Assembly (NCBI GenBank): GCA_013362295.1
Contig: JABFWJ010000216.1
Span: forward strand, 1-10,864
Reading direction: 5' to 3'
Length of the DNA stretch: 10,864 nt
Source: Thermoleophilia bacterium
GTDB taxonomy: Bacteria; Actinomycetota; Thermoleophilia; Gaiellales; Gaiellaceae
Part shown: one piece after another, positions 1 to 5,629 of the stretch
Numbering within the stretch: position 1 is the first letter of the stretch
How the letters are laid out: the number at the start of each line of letters is the position of its first letter
Notes under the pieces: model-generated
Seen by the model: the letters and a program-made list of their open reading frames with translations, nothing else
Database searches by the model: none
Told to the model about the DNA's origin: nothing
Position numbers and translations under genes: made by a program

Positions 1-28
1 CTTTCCCTCCACGACGCTCTTCCGCTCT
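1..28. other. Residual Illumina sequencing adapter at contig end
   Basis: These 28 bases align without gaps to the 3' part of the Illumina TruSeq universal/read-1 primer with 26 matches. Both mismatches are A-to-C changes, at positions 9 and 25. The stretch ends exactly where the adapter ends (GCTCTTCCG[A/C]TCT), and the following bases read as ordinary GC-rich coding sequence. The adapter match is seen directly; its sequence is known from standard library chemistry. It is not biological and should be trimmed. The reading frame that runs through it is fortuitous. Confidence 0.93.
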
Positions 29-1083
29 GCTCGTGTCCCCGGCCAGCAGCTTGCCGCCCGCGCGACCGTGGCGGCACGCACGGGATCGGAGAGCACTTCC
101 CGGATCGCCGCCGCGAGCCCGGCCGCGTCGCCGGGCGCGTACAACCAGCCCGTCTCGCCGTGGCGGATGCAGTGACCGATGTCGCCGACCGCCGCCGCCA
201 CGACCGGACGCGCCGCGGCGAGGTACTCGACGAGCTTCAGCGGCGAGAAGTAGAAGCGGTCGTCGTCTGCATACGGCGCGACGGCGACCTCGAAGCCGGA
301 GAGATAGGCGGGTACGGATTCGTACGGAACGGCGCCGGTGAACGTCGCGTCGACGCCGGTGCGCTCGGCCTCCGCGCGCAGGCGTTCCCGATCGGGGCCG
401 TCGCCGACGACGAGCAGCTGCGGACGCTCGGGGACGAGCGCGAGCGCGCGGACGAGCGTCGCGACGTCGTGCCACGGCTTGAGTGACCCGACGAAGCCGA
501 CGACCGCGCCTTTGCGGACGGCGCCGTCGGGGCGGAAGCGCGCGGGATCGACGCCGTTCGGCACGATGCGGACCCGCTCCTCGTCGACGCCGAGCTCCTG
601 CAGCCAGCGCGCGATCCCGCTCGACACCGCGATCACCCGGTCCGCCCTGCAGAGGAGCGTTCGTTCGATGCGCAACGCGCTCTCGGGGCGGTCCAGGCCC
701 CGGTAGCGCGCGTGCTCGGCCGCCAGCGGTGCGTTCACCTCGAGCACGAGCGGTACCCCGAGGTCCTGGGCGAGCCGCGCGCCGCCGGTGCCGAAGAGCG
801 AGTACCGCTCGTAGACGACGTCCGGCGCGAACGACTCGAGCAGGCCGCACCCGCGGCGCCGCAGCTCTCGGCTGTAGGCGCGCCGGCGCTCCGTCTGCGA
901 ACGCAGCTCGTACACCGGCACGTCGAAGCCGGGCGGACGGGCGCCGCCGGCGCGCGGCGTGAGGATCACGACCTCGTGCCCGAGCGACACGAGCGCGCGT
1001 GTCAGCTCGCGCACGTGGATCGACGCGCCCTTCGTGCCGAACACGGGGACACCGAAGTCGGCGGTGACATACGCGATCCTCAC
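29..1083 (-). CDS. GT4-family glycosyltransferase, C-terminus missing (contig end)
   Basis: Predicted cytoplasmic GT-B fold glycosyltransferase of family GT4, transferring a sugar from a nucleotide donor to a lipid-linked or surface glycan. About 350 residues are present. The N-terminal Rossmann domain starts MRIAYVTADFGVP and has a glycine-containing loop, GTKGASIHVRELTRAL (residues 16-31). The C-terminal domain shows VPNGVDPARFRP (174-185), FVGSLKPWHD (198-205), VVGDGPDRERL (225-235) and FSPLKLVEYLAAARPVVA (279-296), with the conserved acidic residue E286. The first acid of the usual E-x7-E pair is not obvious. The GTG start overlaps the TGA of the upstream gene (GTGA, 4-nt overlap), indicating translational coupling as the last visible gene of the operon. 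After about residue 341 the reading becomes atypical (Cys-Trp-Pro), and a one-base shift gives AGGKLLAGDTS, which looks more like a GT4 tail. A base error close to the contig end is therefore likely. The donor and acceptor cannot be told. Confidence 0.88.
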
Positions 1084-2297
1084 GCGCGCGCGGCCTCCTC
1101 GAGCAGCGAGCGCAGCTGAGCGACGTTCACGTGCAGGTCGAAGTCGCGCTCGACACGCGTTCGCGCCGCCGCGGCGAGCCGGGCGGCGCCCGGCCGGTCG
1201 TCGAGCAGGCGGCCGATTGCGTCCGCGAGGGCTTCGGGCGCGCGCTGCGGGACGAGCAGCCCCGTGCGCCCGTCCTCGACGAGCTCCGGGATCCCCGTCA
1301 CGTCGGTCGAGACGACGGGGACCCCGAGCGCCATCGCTTCGACGAGCACGGTTGGCAGTCCGTCGCGGTTGCCGTCGGAGCCGACGATGCAGGGTGCCGC
1401 GAACACGGACGCGCGCCGGTAGAGCTCGAGCAGCTGCTCCCGCGGCTGCGGCCCCGCCAGCTCGACGACGTCCTCGACGCCGAGCGCTCGCACGAGCGCG
1501 CGCAGCTCGGCCTCGAGGGGGCCTTTCCCGACGATCGTGCAGCGGAACGAGCACCCGCGCCCGCGCAGCAGTGCGCACGCGCGGACGAGGTCGGCGAGCC
1601 CCTTCTTCTCGATCAGCCGGCCGACCGCGAGCACGAGCGGCGGATCGTCCCGGTGCACGCCGTTCGGCGCGAAGCGGTCGAGGTCGAGGCCGTTATAGAT
1701 GCGCACGATTCCACCGGAGCCGGCGAGGCCCGAGAGATGGCGCCGGTTGAAGTCGCTGACCGTGACGACGAAGCGGGCCGCGCGGAGCTTGGCCCGCAGC
1801 GCCTCGTTGTCGGTGCCGTCGATGTAGATGTCCTTCGCGTGCGCCGTGAAGCTGTACGACGCGCCCGTCAACCAGTGCAGGTGCAGGGCCACGGCGGCCG
1901 GGGCCGATGCAAAGTGCGCGTGCACGTGCGTGATCCCGTGGCGCTGCAGATGCGGCGCGATGAAGCCTGCGCGCAGGAAGTGCTTGACGGCCGTCCGCCG
2001 CCGCTGCGCCACCGCGGTCGCGAGCGCCCCCGCGTAGCGGCGCGGATCGCGTGCGAACAGCTCGCGGTGAGGCGCGGCGTACGCGCGCAGATCGAGCAGG
2101 ACCGACTCGGGGAGATACGTCACCCGCGCACGAAGCCGCGCGACGTCGGCGTGGAAGACACCGTCGTCGGGCTTCTTCAGCGAGAAGATGTGCAGTCGCA
2201 CTCCCTGCCGCTCCAGCTCGAGCAGCTCCGCGAGCACGAACGTCTCGGAGAACCGTGGGTACATCTTGAGGAGGTAGGCGATCGCGGGTTCGGCCAC
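1080..2297 (-). CDS. GT4-family glycosyltransferase (WcaL-like exopolysaccharide type)
   Basis: 405-residue GT-B glycosyltransferase. The opening AYLLKMYPRFSETFVLAEL (residues 7-25) is the hallmark N-terminus of the colanic-acid WcaL-like branch of GT4. It is followed by HVHAHFAS (124-131), FTAHAKDIY (150-158) and IYNGLDLDRFAP (200-211). The C-terminal donor-binding domain has VGRLIEKKGLADLV (225-238), IVGKGPLEAEL (255-265), and DGNRDGLPTVLVEAMALG (308-325) with the catalytic-region acid E320, then GIPELVEDGRTGLLVP (335-350). Length is normal for the family and no residue is obviously missing. The GTG start lies one base after the TGA of the upstream gene, and the TGA of this gene overlaps the next start, so translation is coupled on both sides. 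A role in a capsule or other surface polysaccharide is inferred from the family and from the neighbouring glycosyltransferases. The sugar transferred is unknown. Confidence 0.93.
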   Translation of the reverse strand: MAEPAIAYLLKMYPRFSETFVLAELLELERQGVRLHIFSLKKPDDGVFHADVARLRARVTYLPESVLLDLRAYAAPHRELFARDPRRYAGALATAVAQRRRTAVKHFLRAGFIAPHLQRHGITHVHAHFASAPAAVALHLHWLTGASYSFTAHAKDIYIDGTDNEALRAKLRAARFVVTVSDFNRRHLSGLAGSGGIVRIYNGLDLDRFAPNGVHRDDPPLVLAVGRLIEKKGLADLVRACALLRGRGCSFRCTIVGKGPLEAELRALVRALGVEDVVELAGPQPREQLLELYRRASVFAAPCIVGSDGNRDGLPTVLVEAMALGVPVVSTDVTGIPELVEDGRTGLLVPQRAPEALADAIGRLLDDRPGAARLAAAARTRVERDFDLHVNVAQLRSLLEEAARA

Positions 2298-2298
2298 G

Positions 2299-3567
2299 TC
2301 AGGCGCCCACGACCGCGGCGGCCCGCCCGGCGAGCAGCTCGTCGATCGCGGCAGCGGCAGCCTGGAGGCCGTCGAGCGGCATCCGTGGCCCGTGCCCGTT
2401 CGGCTCGTCGAGCAGACGCTCGATCTCGTCGAGCACGCGACGGCCCTCCAGCCGGTCCGGGTGGAGCAGACGCAGGAGCCCGCGCTCGCTCAGCAGCTCG
2501 GCGCGGATCAGCTGCTCGCGCCGGGGCGTGACGCGTGGGACGACGAGTGCGTTCTTGCCCGCCGACAGGAGCTCGCAGATCGAGTTGTAGCCGCCCATCG
2601 AGACGACGACGTCGGCCGCCGCGACGTAGCTCGCGACGTCGTCCACGAAGTCGACGTAGTGAATCGAGTCGGTGGTCGCGGCGAGCTCGCGCACGCTGCG
2701 GCGATGGTCCGCGGGCATCAGCGGCCCGCCGAGCAGCAGGCACTCGAAACGGCGGCCGTCGCCGCCCAGGCGGATCGCGTCGACGACGGCGCGCAGCAGG
2801 TTGTACCCGTCGCCCCCGCCGCCCGCCATCACGAGCACGAGCGGGTCGCCGTTCGCGACCCGCAACTCGCGGCGCAGAGCGTCGGCCGGCCGTGACGGCG
2901 GATCCCGGCGGAGGTAGCCGACGAAGCGCGTCTTCGCCGCCGCCTCGGGTGAGAAGCCGTACTCACCGGCGACGTCGTAGACGTCCTGGCGCCCGTAGAC
3001 GAGGATCAGGTCGTAGAGCTCGTCGAGCAGCTCGTAGCTTCCGTCACCCTCCCACGTCTCCTTGACCCAGTCCGCCTCGTCCACGACGTCGCGCAGGCCG
3101 AGCACCAGACGGCAGGACTGACGCTTCAGGTAGCGGAGGGTCGGAAGCAGCTCGCCTGTCAAGCCTGCCGGCACGTTGTCGACGATCAACACGTCCGGTT
3201 GCATGTGCCGCGCCGCACTCAGCACGAGGTCGCGCCGCAGCGCGCGCACCTTCTTGAACGGCACGCCGAGGTAGCGCGACTCGTACCGGCCCGCAGCCTG
3301 CTTCACGACCGACGGGAGCTTGATGTAGTCGGTCCGCGGCGGGAACTGGAAGCGATGCGCCAGCGGCGAGCCGGTGACGATCAGCTGCGAGCGCGCGTCG
3401 AGAGAGTGCGCCAGGGCGAGCGTGCGCCTGAGGTGCCCGAGGCCGTAGCTGTCATGGCTGTAGAACATGACCCCCGCGGCTCGGCGATCGGGTGCGCGCC
3501 CGTTGCGGCTTAGCCCGGTCTCGGCGACTGCCTGCTCCATCAGCTCGAGTCGGTAGCGGCCCGCCAT
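2299..3567 (-). CDS. Predicted glycosyltransferase, COG4671/MurG-like
   Basis: 422-residue protein resembling the 'predicted glycosyl transferase' group (COG4671), a GT-B fold related to MurG/GT28. Visible signs are MFYSHDSYGLGHLRRTLALA (residues 34-53), a MurG-like glycine/histidine loop, then VLIVDNVPAGLTGELLPTL (126-144). The donor-binding half has LVMAGGGGDGYNLL (245-258), LLLGGPLMP (277-285) and SMGGYNSICELLSAGKNALV (323-342), followed by PRVTPRREQLIRAELLSERG (344-363), the typical nucleotide-sugar site. The ATG at 3567 is 12 nt after the stop of the upstream nucleotidyltransferase and has only a weak ribosome site. In-frame ATGs at residues 10 and 34 are possible alternatives, and since the conserved region begins at about residue 32 the first 30 residues are uncertain. 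Operon membership with two GT4 enzymes suggests a step in one shared glycan. The substrate is not known. Confidence 0.87.
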   Translation of the reverse strand: MAGRYRLELMEQAVAETGLSRNGRAPDRRAAGVMFYSHDSYGLGHLRRTLALAHSLDARSQLIVTGSPLAHRFQFPPRTDYIKLPSVVKQAAGRYESRYLGVPFKKVRALRRDLVLSAARHMQPDVLIVDNVPAGLTGELLPTLRYLKRQSCRLVLGLRDVVDEADWVKETWEGDGSYELLDELYDLILVYGRQDVYDVAGEYGFSPEAAAKTRFVGYLRRDPPSRPADALRRELRVANGDPLVLVMAGGGGDGYNLLRAVVDAIRLGGDGRRFECLLLGGPLMPADHRRSVRELAATTDSIHYVDFVDDVASYVAAADVVVSMGGYNSICELLSAGKNALVVPRVTPRREQLIRAELLSERGLLRLLHPDRLEGRRVLDEIERLLDEPNGHGPRMPLDGLQAAAAAIDELLAGRAAAVVGA

Positions 3568-3579
3568 GCTTGCCAGGTG

Positions 3580-4401
3580 CTACGTGATTGTGACGCGGCC
3601 GGATTCCCCGTGCACGACCGGCCGCTCGCCGGAGAAGCCGAGCTCACGCACGATCCCCCCATTCGGGCGTGCCGAAGAGCGGCCGGTCGTTCCTTGAAAT
3701 TTCGTACCGAGCTGCGCGATCGCCGGCCACACCTCGGTGCGCGCCTCGTCGAGATCCTCCGGATGGTCGATCTCCACCCATGGAAGGCCGGCGACGTCGA
3801 CGCAAGCGATCGAGTGGCGGCCGGCGACGATGTTGATCGCCGTGCTCAGCGCATCGTGGTCCCGACCCTGACGGACGAGCTCGTCGGCGGTGTCGAACGC
3901 CGCGCGCGCGACCTCGTCGGTCAGGTGCAGAAGACCGAGGTGCTCGCCGCTCGTGTCCTGCGGCAGCGGCTCCTTGTTCAGCTCGACGAGCCGCCCCTCC
4001 TCCGTCGCCTTGATGTGCTCGCGGGACTCGGCGCAGCGCGAGTCGAATGCGAGAGCGCTGCCACGATGCAGCAGCCCGCGCAGCACGTGGTCCGGGAAGA
4101 GAACGTCGCAGTTCAACACGAGCACGTCGCCGCGGACGCGGCTCCGCGCGAGCCAGAACGAGTAGAGGCTGCCGGTGTCGGCGAAGCGCTCGTTGTGAAC
4201 GATGTCGACTTCCCCGGCGACCAGCGCCCGCACCCGATCGTGCCCGTGGCCCGTCACGACGGTCAACCGCTGCGCGCCCGCGGCCCGTGCGGCGTCGAGC
4301 TGGTGCGAAAGGAGGGGTCGGCCGCCGACCTCGAGCAGGCACGTCGGGGTGCTGTCGGCCAGGCTCGAACTGCGGCCGGCGGCCAGGATCAGGGCATGCA
4401 T
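3580..4401 (-). CDS. LicC-like nucleotidyltransferase with degenerate signature
   Basis: 273-residue NTP-transferase-fold protein, best matching the phosphocholine/sugar-phosphate cytidylyltransferase (LicC-like) type. Supporting features are ILAAGR at the start (residues 5-10), CLLEVGGRPLLSHQL (21-35), VHNERFADTGSLYSFWLAR (68-86; the family's 'N-lySLwlA' stretch), LVLNCDVLF (94-102; D99 a likely metal ligand), NKEPLP (142-147) and WVEIDHPEDLDEA (208-220; D212 the second metal ligand). Two usual catalytic positions are altered: GxGxR reads GRSSSL (Arg lost), and the Lys of P-K reads Thr20. The last 40 or so residues, from about 231, match nothing in the family and use AT-richer codons. The start at 4401 is chosen because the family motif begins at residue 5 and AGGGAG (4404-4409) lies just upstream; the frame stays open upstream, but over the lipoprotein gene. 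It leads the glycosyltransferase operon and would supply an activated headgroup or sugar. The nucleotide and substrate are unproven. Confidence 0.83.
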   Translation of the reverse strand: MHALILAAGRSSSLADSTPTCLLEVGGRPLLSHQLDAARAAGAQRLTVVTGHGHDRVRALVAGEVDIVHNERFADTGSLYSFWLARSRVRGDVLVLNCDVLFPDHVLRGLLHRGSALAFDSRCAESREHIKATEEGRLVELNKEPLPQDTSGEHLGLLHLTDEVARAAFDTADELVRQGRDHDALSTAINIVAGRHSIACVDVAGLPWVEIDHPEDLDEARTEVWPAIAQLGTKFQGTTGRSSARPNGGIVRELGFSGERPVVHGESGRVTIT

Positions 4402-4460
4402 CACTCCCTGAGACCGAGCAAAAGCCCAAAATCTTGACCAAGCATCGCCGGCCGCGGATT
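4402..4460 (-). promoter_or_regulatory. Intergenic leader of the glycan operon
   Basis: This 59-bp gap separates the lipoprotein stop from the nucleotidyltransferase start. It carries the Shine-Dalgarno-like AGGGAG (plus 4404-4409), only 2 nt from the ATG, and an A/T-rich patch at about 4418-4440 that stands out in this GC-rich window. The patch is where a promoter for the four-gene operon would be expected, but no convincing -10/-35 pair is visible. Read-through from the lipoprotein gene is equally possible. Confidence 0.35.
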
Positions 4461-4940
4461 TCAGGAATGCCGGGTACCGGCCAGCGCGAGGGCAGCGGCG
4501 TCCAGCGCCGGCACGGCAGCGACAGCTTGCTGCGTGGCGCGGACGAGTGAGCCCGGCGCGCCGTGCGCGACGGCGCGCGTGAAGAGCGTGTCCGCCCGCA
4601 GCAGGTGTCCGCACGCGCGGTGCAGCAGCCGGACGACGCGCTCGCGGCCGGGCGGGACGGCCCCCACCGCAGCCGTCATGTGCAGGCAACCGCCGAAATC
4701 GGTGTAGACGACGAGGAGCTGGTAGAGCTCGGAGTCGTCGCGCAGCCCCCTGCGAGCCGCCGCGAGCCGGTCGTACCCCGAGACGGTGAGGACGTCGCCG
4801 CGCAGCTGCTCGATCACGCCACGTGCGTTCGCAAGCCACTCGCGGTCCGGCTGCGGCGGCGTCCCGGAGCCGCAACCCGCCGCGAGCGCGGAGGCGACGA
4901 GGAGGGCGGCGGTTTCCCGGAGCACGCTGCCGACGATCAT
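4461..4940 (-). CDS. Small lipoprotein of unknown function
   Basis: 159 residues. The N-terminus MIVGSVLRETAALLVASALA has a hydrophobic stretch followed by a lipobox ending AAGC at Cys23, then a Gly/Ser/Pro-rich linker (GSGTPPQP). This predicts a lipoprotein anchored to the outer face of the cytoplasmic membrane. The mature part appears largely alpha-helical, with a TDFGGCLHM segment (residues 80-88) and two further cysteines (85 and 110) that could form a disulfide. No known domain is recognised. Start choice is uneasy: AGGAGG (plus 4941-4946) abuts the ATG directly with zero spacing. A GTG 15 nt downstream (4925) would give an equally good signal peptide but is 15 nt from that site. A longer reading from 5036 is rejected because it overlaps the divergent cyclophilin gene and begins with an Arg-rich run. 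It lies 59 bp upstream of the glycan operon on the same strand, so co-transcription is possible. Confidence 0.75.
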   Translation of the reverse strand: MIVGSVLRETAALLVASALAAGCGSGTPPQPDREWLANARGVIEQLRGDVLTVSGYDRLAAARRGLRDDSELYQLLVVYTDFGGCLHMTAAVGAVPPGRERVVRLLHRACGHLLRADTLFTRAVAHGAPGSLVRATQQAVAAVPALDAAALALAGTRHS

Positions 4941-4946
4941 CCTCCT
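4941..4946 (-). promoter_or_regulatory. Ribosome binding site abutting the lipoprotein ATG
   Basis: On the minus strand AGGAGG directly precedes the ATG at 4940 with no spacer. The usual spacing is 5-9 nt. Either initiation is poor, or the real start is elsewhere (a GTG at 4925 would be 15 nt away). Confidence 0.5.
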
Positions 4947-4956
4947 ACCCGTGACG

Positions 4957-4962
4957 TAGGGT
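4957..4962 (+). promoter_or_regulatory. -10 element TAGGGT for a leaderless cyclophilin mRNA
   Basis: TAGGGT fits the TANNNT core of housekeeping -10 elements and sits exactly 7 nt before the ATG at 4970, so transcription would begin at or next to the start codon. No convincing -35 element and no well-placed strong Shine-Dalgarno are seen. It lies in the 29-bp gap between the divergent lipoprotein and cyclophilin genes. Confidence 0.55.
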
Positions 4963-4969
4963 CCGCCGT

Positions 4970-5425
4970 ATGAGCAAAGCAACCATGCAGACGAACCAGG
5001 GAACGATCGAGCTCGAGCTCTTCGACGACGACGCACCCAAGACCGTCCAGAACTTCAAGAAGCTCGCGCAGGACGGGTTCTACGACGGCGTGATCTTCCA
5101 CCGTGTGATCCCGGACTTCATGATCCAGGGCGGCGACCCGACCGGCACCGGCGCCGGCGGCCCCGGCTACCAGTTCGAAGACGAGTTCAACGACCACAAG
5201 GTCGAGCGCGGCGCGCTCGCGATGGCCAACGCCGGCCCGAATACGAACGGCTCCCAGTTCTTCATCGTCACGGCCGACGCCTGCCCGTGGCTGGACGGCA
5301 AGCACACCGTCTTCGGAACGGTCACCTCGGGGATGGAGGTCGCCGACGCGATCTCGAATGCCGCCACCGGCCCGAACGACAAGCCCCGCGACGAGGTGCG
5401 GATCGAGACCGTCAGCCTCGCCTGA
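4970..5425 (+). CDS. Cyclophilin-type peptidyl-prolyl cis-trans isomerase
   Basis: 151-residue single-domain cyclophilin that speeds cis-trans isomerisation of X-Pro bonds during protein folding. It has no signal peptide, so it is probably cytoplasmic. The catalytic core is intact: FHRVIPDFMIQGG (residues 43-55) carries Arg45, Phe50, Met51 and Gln53; NGSQFFIVT (93-101) follows; and WLDGKHTVFG (107-116) carries Trp107 and His112. These correspond to human CypA Arg55, Phe60, Met61, Gln63, Trp121 and His126. Length is normal for compact bacterial forms. The start MSKATMQTNQGTIELELF is the usual one for actinobacterial relatives; an ATG five codons later is less likely. The gene is preceded by TAGGGT 7 nt upstream and no clear ribosome site, suggesting a leaderless message. 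The zinc-ribbon gene follows after 18 nt. Confidence 0.96.
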   Translation: MSKATMQTNQGTIELELFDDDAPKTVQNFKKLAQDGFYDGVIFHRVIPDFMIQGGDPTGTGAGGPGYQFEDEFNDHKVERGALAMANAGPNTNGSQFFIVTADACPWLDGKHTVFGTVTSGMEVADAISNAATGPNDKPRDEVRIETVSLA

Positions 5426-5430
5426 GAAGG

Positions 5431-5436
5431 TAGCCT
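5431..5436 (+). promoter_or_regulatory. -10 element TAGCCT for the zinc-ribbon gene
   Basis: TAGCCT (TANNNT) lies exactly 7 nt before the ATG at 5444, in the 18-nt gap after the cyclophilin stop. The only Shine-Dalgarno-like sequence, AGAAGG, is about 13 nt from the ATG, too far to be good. The layout predicts a separate leaderless transcript in addition to any read-through from the cyclophilin gene. Confidence 0.5.
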
Positions 5437-5443
5437 GATCCGC

Positions 5444-5605
5444 ATGGCCGAGGAAACTTCGGCGACCCAGGCCGACGAGGTCGTCTGCCCGCACTGCAAG
5501 AAGACGTTCCGGGCGGATCTGATCACCGGTTCGGCCGAGCGCTATCGCGGGTTCAAGTGCCCTCACTGCAGGCTGTTCGTCCCCGCGGCCCGGATCAAGG
5601 ACTAG
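5444..5605 (+). CDS. 53-residue zinc-ribbon protein of unknown function
   Basis: A small complete reading frame from ATG (5444) to TAG (5605). Residues 15-18 are CPHC and residues 39-42 are CPHC, two C-P-x-C knuckles 20 residues apart, which is the pattern of a treble-clef/zinc-ribbon fold binding one zinc ion. Between them lies a basic stretch, KKTFRADLITGSAERYRGFK. The first 14 residues are acidic and polar and probably flexible. Such mini-ribbons occur in nucleic-acid-associated and metal-delivery proteins, but nothing here identifies a partner. It sits 18 nt after the cyclophilin gene and 24 nt before the GT-C gene, on the same strand. The paired Cys motifs and the TANNNT element 7 nt upstream argue that it is a real gene despite its size. 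Confidence 0.75.
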   Translation: MAEETSATQADEVVCPHCKKTFRADLITGSAERYRGFKCPHCRLFVPAARIKD

Positions 5606-5629
5606 CGGCTCCCTGCCGATACGTGCGGG

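Noticed and set aside
1131..2531. 466-residue plus-strand open frame opposite the glycosyltransferases
   Set aside because: It is the antisense of two clear glycosyltransferase genes, is rich in Arg, Asp, Glu and Val with no domain, and is the usual product of GC-rich third positions.
4402..4875. N-terminal extension of the nucleotidyltransferase
   Set aside because: The extra 158 codons are Arg/Ala-rich, overlap the lipoprotein gene in another frame, and precede the family's normal start motif ILAAGR.
4941..5036. Longer start for the lipoprotein at 5036
   Set aside because: It would begin with a poly-Arg run, overlap the cyclophilin gene and destroy the signal-peptide architecture; the lipobox fits a start at 4940 or 4925.
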